Assembly (NCBI RefSeq): GCF_030035675.1
Contig: NC_084492.1
Location: 25,378,261-25,442,260 of the forward strand
Origin: Rhineura floridana
Taxonomy: Eukaryota; Chordata; Lepidosauria; Squamata; Rhineuridae
Direction: 5' to 3'
Length of the DNA stretch: 64,000 bases
Part shown: positions 51,112 through 62,561 of the stretch, in pieces
How the letters are laid out: each line of letters opens with the position of its first letter
Position numbering within the stretch: position 1 is the first letter of the stretch
The notes under the pieces: generated by a model
Database searches by the model: none
What the model was told of the DNA's origin: nothing
The model's input: the letters and a program-made list of their open reading frames with translations, nothing else
Program-made: the position numbers and the translations under genes

Positions 51112-51622
51112 TTCACACCATACATTTACTCCACTTTTCAATGAGAGTCAGTGTGGTATAGTGGTTAAGGTGCTGGACTACGATCTGGGAGAGCAGGGTT
51201 TGAATCCCCACACAGCCATGAAGCTCACTGGGTGACTTTGGGCCAGTCACTGCCTCTCAGCCTCATGACAACCCTATTCATAGGGTCACCATAAGTCGGA
51301 ATCGACTTGAAGGCAGGCCATTTCATTTCAAACGGCCATGGCTTCTCCCAAAGAATCCTGGGAAGTGTAGTTTGTGAAGGGTGTTGAGAGCTGTTAGGAG
51401 GCTCCTATTCTCCTCAGAGAGCTACAAGTCTCAGAGTGGTTTAACAATCAATGCCCCTTCCCAAGAATCTCTGGGAATTGTAGTTCTGTGAAGGGAATAG
51501 GGCTCTCCTAAGAACTGCCAGCACCTTTCACAAACTACACTTCCCAGGATTCTTTGGGGGAAGCCATGACCATTTAAAGTGGAATAATAATGGAATAAAT
51601 ATATGGTGTGAATGTGGCTTCA
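51112..51622. mobile_element. Harbinger-like palindromic MITE with TCA duplication, containing a Sauria SINE
   Basis: The body 51115-51619 runs GGCCACATTCACACCATACA to TGGTGTGAATGTGGCT, flanked by TCA at 51112-51114 and 51620-51622. A plus-strand Sauria SINE occupies about 51143-51330 (GAGAGTCAGTGTGGTATAGT to CATAAGTCGGAATCGACTTG) and so is younger than the MITE. Confidence 0.85.
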
Positions 51623-51627
51623 GAGTT

Positions 51628-51782
51628 AGGGCAACTACTCTGCATGCAGAAGGTCCCAGACCCCACCTGTAGAATTTCCAGGTAGGGCTGGGAAAAACTC
51701 CTGTCTGAAATCCTAGAGAGCTGCTATTTAGTCAGTGTGTTGATAGCACTGAGTGAGACGGTGTAAGGCAGCTTCCTTTGTG
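51628..51782 (+). mobile_element. tRNA-Ala-derived SINE, degraded
   Basis: CTCTGCATGCAGAAGGTCCC, TTTCCAGGTAGGGCTGGGAA, GAGAGCTGCTATTTAGTCAG and GGTGTAAGGCAGCTTCCTTT follow the SINE order. Confidence 0.75.
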
Positions 51783-52950
51783 GGACCCCGGAGTGAGTCT
51801 GGGGAAGTTAAGGCAGTGGCTGCAGCTGCTTTGCACTATGCTTGTTGTCAGAGCAACCAGGATCATCAATTATTAGTCTTATTTTACAAAGGAAGAAGTG
51901 GGTCATATGCCCCAGCACACTAGGTTCTGATGCTGGCTTGTCCAAAGTGCTAAGGATGTGGAATTTAGTGAAGTCTCAATGTGCTCAACGGGGTTTGTCT
52001 CGAGGCAAGGTACCTAAACGATGCAACCGCCCTCTAATACGCAGGCCCCTTCAGCACATGAAGCCATGTGGGGGAAAGTAATAATAAATATTAAACGCTG
52101 AAGTCAGTTACCGCAAACTTTCTTTGAATCAAGCCTGGGCCCCGAATGTGGCCCTCTGAGCCTCTCTACGAGGCCCTTGAGACTTTCCCAGGCCACTCCC
52201 CATTACTGGCCTGCTTTGTATCCTTCTCCAGAGTTTTTGCCAGGCTTCAACTGCCAACTGCTGGTCTGTCTGGATGGAGGAGAGAGTGGTGGTGTATGAG
52301 GGAGGGGTGGAACTAGCCGACCGTACAAAAGAAAAAGATCACATTGACTGCACAGTCTACGTTTGCCTCTGGCCCACCCCACCACTGGAACATGCAGCCT
52401 TCAGAAGGCAGCCCTGAAGAGAATGTTGCCCCCAATGGAAGTCTCATAAACCCTTTTCACTTGGGGGTGTTTTGTGTTTTTAATCACAGTATCAGTGTTA
52501 ATCAGCGTTTGTTTGACAGGAACCGCCCTGTCGACTGACCCAGTTACACTTCACCTTGTGCGGCGTAGCGTAAGGAAGGAACTTTTCATGCTCTCTCCCC
52601 CCCCACTGCACCACAACACAGACTTTCTTCCGTTCCTCCCCCCAGCCATTTTCCTGTGGCTTGCGTTGCATGCGAGTGTAAGCAGGTAAGATGAGCAGGA
52701 AAGGAACATTTCTGCCAAATGCCTTTGCTTTCACATCGCACCAGACGTGCCTGTTGTCGCAAATTTTGTGGGGTAGAACAGCAGAGAAGGGGGGACATGA
52801 AAGATCAGTGCAGAACTAGCAGCACCGAAATACGGGCAGCTCCATGTGCTGTCAAAATGATTTCAATGCGCTAAGAGTAAATTAAAAATATTGAATAAAA
52901 TGTTGTCAATCATGCCCTTTAATGCCTCCAGCAGGGGACCCAGTATTGCT
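51783..52950. other. Unassigned, with one hAT-like MITE
   Basis: 52120-52395 matches the GGCCCTCTGAGCCTCT family (AAGCCTGGGCCCCGAATGTG, CAGGCCACTCCCC). The rest shows no gene. Confidence 0.4.
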
Positions 52951-53058
52951 GCTGTTTTTTATTAGTTACTTGTATCCTGCCTTTCTGGAAACAAATCCTT
53001 CCAAGGCAGATTGCAAATAAATAGCTTAATAAAATAGCAATACTAAAAGAGGAACACA

Positions 53059-53795
53059 GGAAAGTGCCTTACAATGAGTGAGGCCCATTGGTCTATCTAG
53101 GGCCACATCCACACTATTCATTTAAAGCACTATTATACCACTTTAACAGCCATGGCTTTCCCCAAAGAATCCTGGCAAGTGTAGTTTGAAAAGGCTGCTG
53201 ACAGCTGTTAGGAGACCACTAGCACCCTCACAGCACAGCTGGTATAGCACAGTGGGGAGGAGAGCCTGGCTGGGAGTCCAGAGTCTGTGAGTTCAAATCC
53301 CCGCTCGTGTCTCCTGGGTGTCAAGGGCCAGGTAAAGATCACCCCCACAGTGAGTGGCTCAGGGGTTACATGCCCTGCCACCTGTGCAGCCGTGGGCAAG
53401 CTGCATAGTCCCAAGGAGCCCAGTTGCCCCCCAGTTGGCAGTTGCGGACAAGAAAGGGGCTGTGGCAAGCTGAGCAGGCCCAAGCCAGCTGGGGAGGACT
53501 AGCCTCAGAGAGAGGCAATGGTAAACCCCCTCTGAACACCGCTTACCATGAAATCCCTATTCATAGGGTTGCCATAAGTCAGGATCGACTTGAAGGCATT
53601 CCTTTTCCATTTCAGCGCCCTCACAGAGCTACAGTTTTCATCGTTCCCTGGGAAGAGGGATTGATAAATCTCTCTGGGAACCACTCACTGAGCTACAATT
53701 CCTAGCATTGTTTAACAATCGATCCTCCTTCTAGGAGGAACTTTGGCTCTGTGACGGGACTAAGGAGTACGGTGTGAGATGGCCTTCTGTACCTT
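53059..53795 (+). mobile_element. Harbinger-like MITE split by a long-form Sauria SINE with target duplication
   Basis: 53059-53100 is a scrap of tRNA-Ala SINE tail (AGGAACACAGGAAAGTGCCT). 53101-53795 is a palindromic MITE (GGGCCACATCCACACTATTC, CCAAAGAATCCTGGCAAGTG). It is interrupted by a plus-strand long Sauria SINE (53234-53613, ACAGCTGGTATAGCACAGTG to CATAAGTCAGGATCGACTTG). AGCACCCTCACAG (53221-53233) and AGCGCCCTCACAG (53614-53626) flank the SINE, 12 of 13 matching. Confidence 0.85.
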
Positions 53796-54735
53796 TTCCT
53801 TTGCGCTTATTGACTAGAAGATTGAAAGATGGAAGCAAGTTTACTGCATACTCATTCAGCTGTTAGACAGAACACGGCCTGTGCACTTTTCCTTGTATCT
53901 CCATACTCAAGAGGACTAGAAACTTTTTTTTAAAAAAAGTTGGAAATGCAGGACAAATGTTGAGATGGGGTGGCCCCCCTGTGGCTATCACCTTAGCACT
54001 GAGGGTTAAGAGGCCTTTGTGTCTCAGCTTGTGTGTGCAAAGTTTTCTTGGAAACAGGAGCTGGACTGGGGACTAGATTCAGGCAACATGCTTCCAGTTG
54101 TTCATTATCCTAATTTAGAGTAGTGCAATCCCTTGCACAGCATCATGGGAACAAACCTCCATAAATACACCATTGTTAGTGCTATTGATTTGAGCCAGAT
54201 GAGGGAGGAAAACAAACGTTTTATTTTATTTTTTTAATTTTAAAAATGCTCTTTCAAACCAGAAACATCTGTTTCAGTTGAGGCTTTTGCTGGCCAGTTT
54301 CTACACCATTTGTCCATGGGGGCGGGGAGACATATATTGTTTCAGCTGACACAGGCTGCTGTAGAGAATGGCAGACAACTTGGGAAAATGTAGTCATTTG
54401 GAAAAGAATTAAGAGAGGAAAAAAGGCAGACTGAGCTGTTTCTCATTAATCTTCCCCCTCCATTTCTATCTTTACCACTTGGAAACATTCACCTAGGGCC
54501 TGGAGAGAGCCTGTTCAATTCACAGCAGTCTGGATGGCGTTTAAATAAAAATCACATGGTCAGCTACTTGTTTTCAAAGTTATATTTTTCTCCCCCCCCC
54601 CAAATTAGTCATATCTTGATTATTATATACTCAGTTGAATAACGTTTATCCCCTAATAGAGGCAAAGTGCAGAGATAATAAACACACATACACATCACAA
54701 TCCAGACATTTTTTAGGCCCGTGGCACAGATGGAA
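53796..54735. other. No recognised gene
   Basis: Unassigned, with a C-run at 54590-54600. Confidence 0.4.
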
Positions 54736-54737
54736 AA

Positions 54738-55455
54738 CATGAAGCCGTCTTATACCAGGTCAAACCATAGCTCAATACAGCCTGATGCTGTTTATTGCGG
54801 CAGGCAGCACTTCCCCAGTCTCTCAGTAAGTGGCCTTTGCTCTGCCAAGAAATGACCTGAAATTTAAGATCTTCTGCGTGCAAAGCCTGTGCTTCACTAC
54901 TGAGCTACAGAGGCACAGTTGTAAGTTACCCCACACACACAAACTTAGAATCATAGAGCTGGAAGGGGCCTATAAGGCCATCAAGTCCAACCCCCTGCTC
55001 AACACAGGAATCCAAATTAAAGCACACTCGACAAGTACCTTGTCCAGCTGCCTCTTGAATGCCTCCAGTGTTGGAGAGCCCACAAGAGATCCTGCAGTAC
55101 AGGGTAACTCGGGGTCTAAATAAGCCCGCCAATCCTCTCCACTTGGCCTGCAAGTCCAGTTCGGCCAGCCCACGCCCACCTGCCCTGCATCGTATATGTT
55201 GGGTGTAGACCAGGTAAAAGCCTGACTCAACCAAAAGGTGATTTGTGGGCAAAGCACTGAGCAAGATAGAGCTCTGAAGGGGTCTTAGGAACACAGGAAG
55301 CTGCCTATACCAAGTCTGATCTACTGGCCCATCTAGCTCAGTATTGTCTACACTGACTGGCAGCAGCTCTCCAGGGTTTCAGACAGGCTTCTCTCCCAGT
55401 CCTACCTGGAGATGTTGGAGATTGAATTTGGGACGTTCTACATGCAAGGCGGTTC
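54738..55455 (-). mobile_element. SINE, CR1 3' region and SINE, all minus strand
   Basis: 54738-54915 is a decayed tRNA-Ala SINE (AGATCTTCTGCGTGCAAAGC, CACTACTGAGCTACAGAGGC). 54949-55260 is an inverted CR1 3' part (GAATCATAGAGCTGGAAGGG, CAAGTCCAACCCCCTGCTCA, GTCCAGCTGCCTCTTGAATG). 55288-55455 is another tRNA-Ala SINE (AGGAACACAGGAAGCTGCCT, ACTGACTGGCAGCAGCTCTC). Confidence 0.75.
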
Positions 55456-55639
55456 CCCATCAGTTGATTGTCGGCTCTGCAGAAGCACAAAACAGCAAAT
55501 GAAAGAACCCTGCAGGCAAAATAGGACATCTGTTGTCCTTGCAAGGTCAGGTGGGCTGCTGCGCCCACTGTCAACCTGGCCCACGGGGGGGGGAGGTAAC
55601 AATCTGCCCCACTGGTCAGATCCAGTTCTCCATCCTGAT

Positions 55640-55960
55640 ATACAGTAACTTCTAATTGGCATGCAGAAGATCCTGGATTCAATCCCCAACAACTTCAGCT
55701 AGGGATAAGAACGTCCCTCACCTGGAACCCTGGAGAGCAACTGCCATTCAGTGTAGACTAGGGGTAAGCCAACATACTGCTCTGCCGATGTCACTGGACT
55801 ACAACTCCCATCAGCCTTAGCGACCATAGTCAATTATCAGGAATTACTGTAGTTGTAGTCCAAAAGCAGCGGGAGGACATTGCATTGGCTTACTTCTGCT
55901 GCAGACAACAGATGGATTTAGATGGGCCAACTTTTGGTATAAGGCAAGTACGGCCGGGCC
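55640..55960 (+). mobile_element. tRNA-Ala SINE carrying a hAT MITE
   Basis: The SINE (GCATGCAGAAGATCCTGGAT to CCATTCAGTGTAGAC) is broken at GTGTAGAC by a MITE (about 55764-55899, TAGGGGTAAGCCAACATACT to ATTGGCTTACTTCTGCTG). The SINE resumes with CAGACAACAGATGGATTTAG and ends GTATAAGGCAAGTACG. The flanks GTGTAGAC and CTGCAGAC match at 6 of 8. This is the third MITE found at this SINE position. Confidence 0.75.
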
Positions 55961-57280
55961 ACATTATTTGTACTCTGTTGCATGTCACTAGAGCTGACTT
56001 GGGATCTGACGTTTTGTGTTACTTTCCATCAGGGTGCACCAATCTCCGATAAGTGTCCTCAAAATATGGATTGCATTTAAGACAGTGCAGTATTTAAGCA
56101 GAACTTTATCTGTCCATGAAAACCTATATATTAGGGAACTATAACTAACATTTTTGCTCCTTCCCTCCCAAATAAGCAGCAAAAAAGTATAAAAAATCCC
56201 CAAGTAACTATACAAGCCAAGGACACTGTGGTTGACATTAAGGTCTGATATAAAATTAGGTGTAGCAACAATGTTGCTGTTGTCTAATGGTCACTAACAG
56301 TAAACATACATTCTAATTTTTTTAAAAAAATATATTAGGAGACAAGTTTTGTTGCTCTGGTGAAAACAACTAATAAGATGCTTTTCAGTCTATTTCCAAT
56401 GCCTTGGACTATAGTTCATCATCTGGTTATGTCGGCTAGGGCAGATGGGAGTTGTAGTCCAACACCATTGGGAGGGTGCCATATTGACTACCCCTGAATG
56501 CTCAATTTAAAACCAAGAAGGCTGCCTTAAAAACTGTATAATATGTCCAGAAACCATGTTTCTTAATGTGAAGAGAGACAGACAGCGTGGCTGTGTTTGT
56601 ATGCAACATAACATCTTTATAAAGATGAGCTGCAGTGAGCCTCTGGTTTGTGTGCTACCCTCCGTCTTGGCATGGCTACGAGGAATTAGCAAGCATTTGC
56701 TTCCATTTCAGACTAATGGCAATTTGCTATTTTGATCGGACACTGACAAACTGTGATTAGTCTTACCTATGATTAATCGAACCAAGCCAATTTCACACCA
56801 TAGTTTACAAAGCTGGTTGGTTTTCACTTACCATATTTAAGACTAACCATGGTTTAGAGCTGTGACATACTGCTAAACTGAGGTGAATCTAAAACAGAAG
56901 CGGAACCTTCTCATGGCTGTCCCAATGAAAGATAGGGTAGCATGCAAGCTGCGGCTTATGCTTGTAATACTAAACTATGGTTTGAAAACCACAGACACCA
57001 AACCTGCTAACTGCACACAATTTCAGTTGTGAATGAGCTACAGCCCTTGCCTTGGCTCCCAAATATATTTTTGCTTCTGTCCAACTTTTGGCCTATTTCT
57101 CTGCAATTCTGAAGGCTAAAAATGCTGCTTGAAAGAATCCTTAACAGTTAAGATTTTCAGAAATGTTCAGCAACAACGACAAAATAAATCCATAAATACT
57201 TCATTAATACGAAGGTCCATGTTTTGTTGATATGTAACAAATGTGTGTTTTCTTTTTAATTAAAAAAAAAACCTCCGTTT
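55961..57280. other. Unassigned, with MITE remnants
   Basis: 56400-56495 is a partial hAT-type MITE (GGCAGATGGGAGTTGTAGTC). 56740-57030 repeats ACCATGGTTTA-type words like 23125-23480. No gene. Confidence 0.45.
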
Positions 57281-57283
57281 CCA

Positions 57284-58845
57284 AGGACTTTTATTCTATT
57301 AGGAGGAAGCAAATGTTGAGTGCATAGTTTTAAACAGGCAGATGGAAATAACTGGGTTCTCTCCCATCCCCAGAAAAAGCTACTGCTATCTACTTACAAA
57401 CCAGTATATTGTCTACCTGTTATTTTTAGCGTTTCAAAGCACACATTTTTATATGGTCTATTATAGAAAACATGACAATCTGGAAAACGTGTCAATTTGG
57501 GGCCAAAATTCTCTGCTTGCCACAAATAAGACACTGAGTCAGTGCCTGTATTGTTTGTTTTTTGTTATTTTGAATATTAAATTATGATGATGAAGAAGAA
57601 ACGAAGGCAAGGGAACAAAGTTAAACTTTGTGCATGTACAAGCCAGAGCACATAATACAATACCACAGTTAAGAAGCAAACTGTTTACATTACAAAGTTG
57701 ATCTACACATTTCCATTTTCAAATACTCGTCCCTAAAATGTTTGTTAATATCAGTCCCTAACACTACTCAAAATTAAGACATTAAAACAATGCCAGCTTC
57801 TAGCTTCCTCCTGCCTCACTTTCAGCATCAAGCTGATCCGAAAGGTTTATCCTTCTGTTAAAAGCCTAATATAAAAAGGCTAGATTCTTGAAATATAATA
57901 TTATAAGCCCTTGATTAACTTCTGCATAGTGCTATCAGTTTAAAACCCTGAAGTGCATCTTCCTCTGCGTTGCATAACTTCTGATTTCTGGATCCAGGAT
58001 TTGATCTCTGGTTGTAAGAAAGATGGATCTCTCCAACAGAAATAGTTCTAATGAACAAGCCTGCAAAACGCAGAGCTGAAACTCAGCATTTCAGGAGTGA
58101 AGAACAAGGCTGCCTTCAGCCAAAAAACTAAATAAGGGACCAAAACTCTTAGGAACACTCAATATCTGTCGTCTTTTGGATCCAATTTAGCTCTGCCCTG
58201 AACTTCAATAATACTCAAGAGATAAGCAGACTCCTGCATATTTAGGGAGCAATCCAAACCAAAGATCCCTCAGGAGGAGCAGAGTTTGGAATAGGCAAGT
58301 CTGAAGTCCCTCATCTTGGCTCAGCCAGAGATATGCCAGTGTAAGTCCTCCATCCTGGCTCAGCCAGCGTCTTCGTAAGTCCCAAAAATGGGGCTTGCAT
58401 TGGGAGCAGACGGAGCAAGGGGAAATTTGCCACTATTCCAAACACCTTTCAGCTCCGTCACATAACAGAGGAACCCAATGGAAGTTACACTGGCAAAAAG
58501 GGCTGTGTCAGTCAAAGTCTAATTTAAAGGTTTCTTTCCTCTCTGCCAAGCTCGGGGGCCAGCTCAGCTAGCAGTAGCCCTGCTCCTAAACACAGTCTGG
58601 AACAGGAGTTAAGTTACCCTGGCATAATTCATATCGGTGTAAATTATGCTGGCTTCCTATAGTTTGAATTGCTCTGCCCGCTTGAGGTTGTATCTTCTCC
58701 CTTATTCACAGAACAGGAAAACACATGGAATTGAACAACACAATGAAAGCTACTCCTCTGAAAAGTGCACTAAGGCAAGTGTGTTCTCTTGTACTCCTCA
58801 GAAGTAAGAACACGGCCCCTGAAATTAACAAGGACTGTGCAATGG
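57284..58845 (-). other. Probable PLEKHF1 3' UTR
   Basis: 1.56 kb downstream of the PLEKHF1 stop on the minus strand, free of recognisable repeats in contrast to its surroundings. A candidate poly(A) signal is at about 57284-57289 (minus strand AATAAA in AATAGAATAAAAG). The absence of repeats fits a retained UTR. The exact end needs transcript data. Confidence 0.45.
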
Positions 58846-59655
58846 TCAGCTATGGAAAGATGACCAAGCCGCACTAGACGTGTAAAATTCTGCTGCTGCT
58901 GACCATTGTTCCAGTTTGTCCTCATCAGATCTGTCACTGTCATCCCCGCTAGAAGGTTCATAGCCAGCCAGAGGGGAATGAACTGGCTTTGACTGGTCGT
59001 CATTTTCCTTTTTTTCTGCCATCAGCTGTTTGTAGCAAAGATTGCAAACCCTCAAAGGCTTCGGGGACAGCCGGGGCATGAGAAATCTCTGCCGGGAACA
59101 CTCTCCACACACTACAAAGCCACATTTCCGACAGTGGTGCCTTCGTGTGAGAGCGGAGAACTTGGTATGTGTGCAGCGCATGCAAATGTCGGTGGCCTTA
59201 TCGGGGATCCAGGGAGCGGCGTGTTCTGTGGGGGGCTCCTGGCCCGTCTTGGATAACAAGTGGCGAACGCATTCCTCCAGGTGGCTAATCCATTCTTTCC
59301 TCTCGGTCAGGGAGGCCGCAGAAACAACAAAGGACTTCTTGGCCGTTTTGATCATCCACCGGTTCTTCATTTGCAAGGTATCTGGCAACGTTTCCAAAGT
59401 GACTTCGTCAAGGGGTATGATGTGCTGGCAGCTGTACTTCCTTTTGTTGATCACAATACTTCCGTACACAAGGATGTCATTGAAAAGGAAGAAAATTCGT
59501 GGCTTGGCTTTTTTCCGGCATTCTTTGGTCAAAATCCCTTCACCCAAGAGGACCCTTCCCGGCACTGCTAACGGTTGGCCAGATGCCCCAAAGGAGTTCT
59601 CTACGGCAGCAATCCGTTGGCTGTTGATCTCAGTATTAGCCAGGTAGTCTACCAT
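58846..59655 (-). CDS. PLEKHF1: PLEKHF1 (phafin-1), PH and FYVE domain protein
   Basis: One coding exon, 269 residues (human 279). It starts MVDYLANTEINSQRIAAVEN and ends AAWSSFHS, matching human PLEKHF1 end to end and clearly closer to PLEKHF1 than to PLEKHF2. The PH domain covers about residues 35-131 (PGRVLLGEG, KKAKPRIFFLFNDILVYGS). The FYVE finger covers about 149-210, with WIPD at 149-152, RRHHCRKCG at 171-179, RVC at 202-204 and all eight zinc cysteines (158, 161, 175, 178, 183, 186, 204, 207). The tail is acidic (GDDSDRSDED). The family binds phosphatidylinositol 3-phosphate on endosomes and lysosomes and is linked to autophagy and lysosome-related cell death. A splice acceptor (TTCCTTCCAG/GTGACT) lies 13 bp before the ATG, so a non-coding 5' exon is expected upstream (above 59668), not identified here. 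It converges on C19orf12, as in human. Confidence 0.97.
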   Translation of the reverse strand: MVDYLANTEINSQRIAAVENSFGASGQPLAVPGRVLLGEGILTKECRKKAKPRIFFLFNDILVYGSIVINKRKYSCQHIIPLDEVTLETLPDTLQMKNRWMIKTAKKSFVVSAASLTERKEWISHLEECVRHLLSKTGQEPPTEHAAPWIPDKATDICMRCTHTKFSALTRRHHCRKCGFVVCGECSRQRFLMPRLSPKPLRVCNLCYKQLMAEKKENDDQSKPVHSPLAGYEPSSGDDSDRSDEDKLEQWSAAAEFYTSSAAWSSFHS

Positions 59656-59721
59656 CTCGATAAGTCACCTGGAAGGAAGGAAGAAAAACAAAACAAAACA
59701 GAAGTTGTAAGCGATAAGTCA

Positions 59722-60475
59722 GATTACCAAAATGATCAAGGGAATGGAGCGATTCACCTATGTGGAAAGGTTGCAACATTTGGGGCTTTTTAGTTGAGAG
59801 AAAAGGCAAATAAGAGGAGACAGGATAGGCAGCATAGCGTGGAGAAAGTGAGCATTGAGAAGTTTTGCTCCCTCTCTCATAACAACAGAACTCGGGACCA
59901 TCCAATGAAGCTGAATGTTGGAAGATTCAGGACAGACAAAAGATGATACTTCATACAGCTCAGTTAAACCACGGAATTCACTCCCACAAGATATAGTGAT
60001 GGCCACCAACTTGGATGGCTTTAAAAGAGTGTTAGACAAGTTCATGGAGGATGAGGCTATCAACGGCTCCTAGCCACAATGGCTTTGCTCTGCCTCCACT
60101 GTCGGAGGTGGGGTGCCTCTGAACGCCAGTTGCTGGGAATCACATGTGAGGAGTGTGTCTTACTTGAGGCTTCCCCCAGGCATTTGGTTGGCCACTGTGA
60201 GAACAGGATAGGATTACAGGAAGCAGCCTGATGCCGAGTGAGAGCATCAGTCCATCTAGCTCAGTGCAGTCTGCACTGACTGGCAGCAGCTCTCCAGGTT
60301 TTCAGACAGGGTTCTCCCTCAGCCCTACCTGGAGATGCCAGGGATTCAACCGAAGACCTTCTGCATGCAAAGCTGATGCTCTACCACTGAACTATGGTCC
60401 TTCCTCAAAAGCTTGACTGGATGCACCACCGTCCTGATCCAACAGGCTTGTCTTATGTTCTTATGACCCTTCTGT
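59722..60475 (+). mobile_element. CR1 3' region split by a minus-strand tRNA-Ala SINE
   Basis: Plus-strand CR1 phrases run through 59722-60212: CAACATTTGGGGCTTTTTAG, GAAGCTGAATGTTGGAAGAT, GATGGCCACCAACTTGGATG, TGCTCTGCCTCCACTGTCGG. They resume after 60412 with GATCCAACAGGCTTGTCTTA and a TGTTCTTATG end. Between them, 60213-60411 is an inverted tRNA-Ala SINE (ATTACAGGAAGCAGCCTGAT to GAACTATGGTCCTTCC). It lies about 50 bp from the PLEKHF1 splice acceptor. Confidence 0.85.
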
Positions 60476-60539
60476 CCTTAGTGCCGTGACCTTCTCCCAA
60501 TAACAACAAAAAACACCTTCTCACATCTCAGTGGCTAAA

Positions 60540-60905
60540 TTCACTATTATCATTGTCATTGTCATTATCATTAAGAAGGAGAAGGAGGAAGAGGAGGAGG
60601 AGGAGGAGGAGGAGAAGTTGCTTTTTCCCCAAAATGGAACTCAAAGCAACTTCCAAAAAAAATGTTTTTGCTCAAAATGGCGTACAACAAAAGCAAACAA
60701 CAGTTACAAAAACAATTTCATAATAAAATAATACAACAGCAGTAATAAAACAATGTCACAGCAAACACAAAACCCTTTTCAATACTATAAATATAACATT
60801 ACATTCTTTAGCAGGCCACATTACACCTCTTGGTAATATGGCAAAAATAAAAGGAAATTAAGACAGTTTCAGGTCAGAATCTTGAAAAGCACCCAGCTCA
60901 TACAG
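60540..60905 (-). mobile_element. (GAG)n tract and degraded LINE 3' end
   Basis: 60573-60615 is GAAGGAGGAAGAGGAGGAGG-type repeat. 60620-60905 contains CAAAATGGCGTACAACAAAA and AATACAACAGCAGTAATAAA, reading on the minus strand as a LINE 3' UTR. Confidence 0.5.
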
Positions 60906-61228
60906 TCAGAGGCGCTACAGTTACTTGCCTGCATTATCCCCTTTCACAATTCTATGCATATATTATCACATACGCACTAACATCTGATGCCGAAACAAAC
61001 ACTATATAGAGCCAAACTACATGGTCATCAGTATCAGCGGGTACTGTCCTTCCCAACTATATTATTTCAGACCACAGAAGGGGGATTACATGTTTGGAGG
61101 CTCCACTATGTCAAGAATATCATGCACACAGAAACTTAGCATGCCAGAGAAGAGCGATCTAACTTTACCTCTAACCAGGTGTGAGAAGTTTATGCTTTTA
61201 AAAAGGAGGAAGGATTCAAATGCAATCC
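60906..61228. other. No recognised gene
   Basis: Unassigned. On the minus strand it should be upstream of, or intronic to, PLEKHF1. Confidence 0.35.
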
Positions 61229-61382
61229 CCCTAACACAGCCTTTCCCAACCAGTGTGCCTCCAGATGTTGTTGGACCACAACTCCCATATTTCCTGACCA
61301 TTGGCAATGCTGGCTGAGGCTGATGGGAGTTGTGGTCCAACAACATCTGGAGGCACACTGGTTAGGAATGGCTGCCCTAACA
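61229..61382. mobile_element. hAT-type MITE with perfect 8-bp duplication
   Basis: The body 61237-61374 (138 bp) runs CAGCCTTTCCCAACCAGTGT to ACTGGTTAGGAATGGCTG. CCCTAACA flanks it exactly at 61229-61236 and 61375-61382. The high arm identity (CCTCCAGATGTTGTTGGACC against its complement) marks a young copy. The target has a central TA. Confidence 0.92.
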
Positions 61383-62350
61383 GCAGGCTGAAGTGGTACA
61401 GTCAAGGAAGGATGATAGCCATGTGTTTTTGTGAATGAATTGTTTGGTCTCCAACGTCTCAGCAAATAATCCCAGGCAGTGCAAGGCACATGACACACCC
61501 ACTGTGTTCCTGTGTTTCATAAAACACGGCTTCTCGACAGCAGTCACAGGCAAAACACTGACGAATATGGAGAAACTGAGTCATTTCCCATATATAAGGG
61601 TAAACCAAAGTCCACTGAGAGCATATACTTCTTTCTTGCGTGTACAAACAATGGTGAACCTAACCAATCATTCACCAAAAAACACAGAGCTCCAAAGCTC
61701 AGAAGGTCACACCGTGGCCAAGTTCCTTTTCTACAATGACTTATGTGCAACAGTTATACCACACAAAAGTTTTAAAGAAAGGAAACAAGAGCAGCAGCAG
61801 TAGGTGCTAGCAACAACAATTAAAAAAAAAGAAAAAGATGCCAGAGCAATCATGTTGGAATGGTAATGCACTTCGTTAGATCTGACTCAAAAATGTACCA
61901 ACCGCTACTGCTGGGAAGAGATTTCCTGACAATTCCTCTCAAGGAGGGACAACAACACTCAGTGAAAATACATTTATAGCAACATTCCTAGGAATTCGCT
62001 AGGAGCTCACATGACATTTTGCAAAAGTTTCATGCCTATTCAAGATCCCACTTACACTTCAAGCCAAGAAGGACAAACACCCACCATCAATTCTGCAATG
62101 GTCCAAGGTCCTGCTACATTTGATTGTATTTCTTATAAGTACCAATTTTGTTTGGATATCTATTGGGACATTAGGATGGCATATACTGATTGAAATGTTT
62201 AAACTGAGATAGATGTATAGATGGTCATTATATTATTAAAGTGAACTTCCAGTAACAACAACAACAACTCAGTGTTACAGAACTGCAAGTCCAGATCACA
62301 TAATCCAGCTCACAAGCTTTCCATAAAGTCAGTCTATGTGGACCACAGGA
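61383..62350. other. No recognised gene
   Basis: Unassigned sequence. Short open frames on both strands show no domain. Confidence 0.4.
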
Positions 62351-62354
62351 TGCT

Positions 62355-62490
62355 CCAGGCCAGGGATGGAGATCTGGCCTCCTAGATATTGTTGGACTTC
62401 AACTCCCATCAGCCCCAGCCAGCATGGCCAATGGTCAAGGATGATGGGTGTTGTAGTCCAACAACATCTGGAGGGTCCCTTCCCTGCTAT
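62355..62490. mobile_element. hAT-type palindromic MITE
   Basis: CCAGGGATGGAGATCTGGCC to GGAGGGTCCCTTCCCTG, with GCCCCAGCCAGCATGGCCAA inside. Confidence 0.75.
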
Positions 62491-62561
62491 TGGTAGAGAG
62501 AAGGTAAGTGCCCTCTTGAAATGCCTCATGTTTCAAACATTTCTTTGCCTAATCACCTGGA

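Noticed and set aside
59042-59647. 201-residue open frame on the plus strand opposite PLEKHF1
   Set aside because: Antisense shadow of the conserved PLEKHF1 coding exon; its own translation has no recognisable domain.
2911-60411. tRNA-Ala-like and Ser/Leu-like heads at many sites
   Set aside because: All are followed by SINE bodies and have decayed stems or anticodon loops; none is a tRNA gene.
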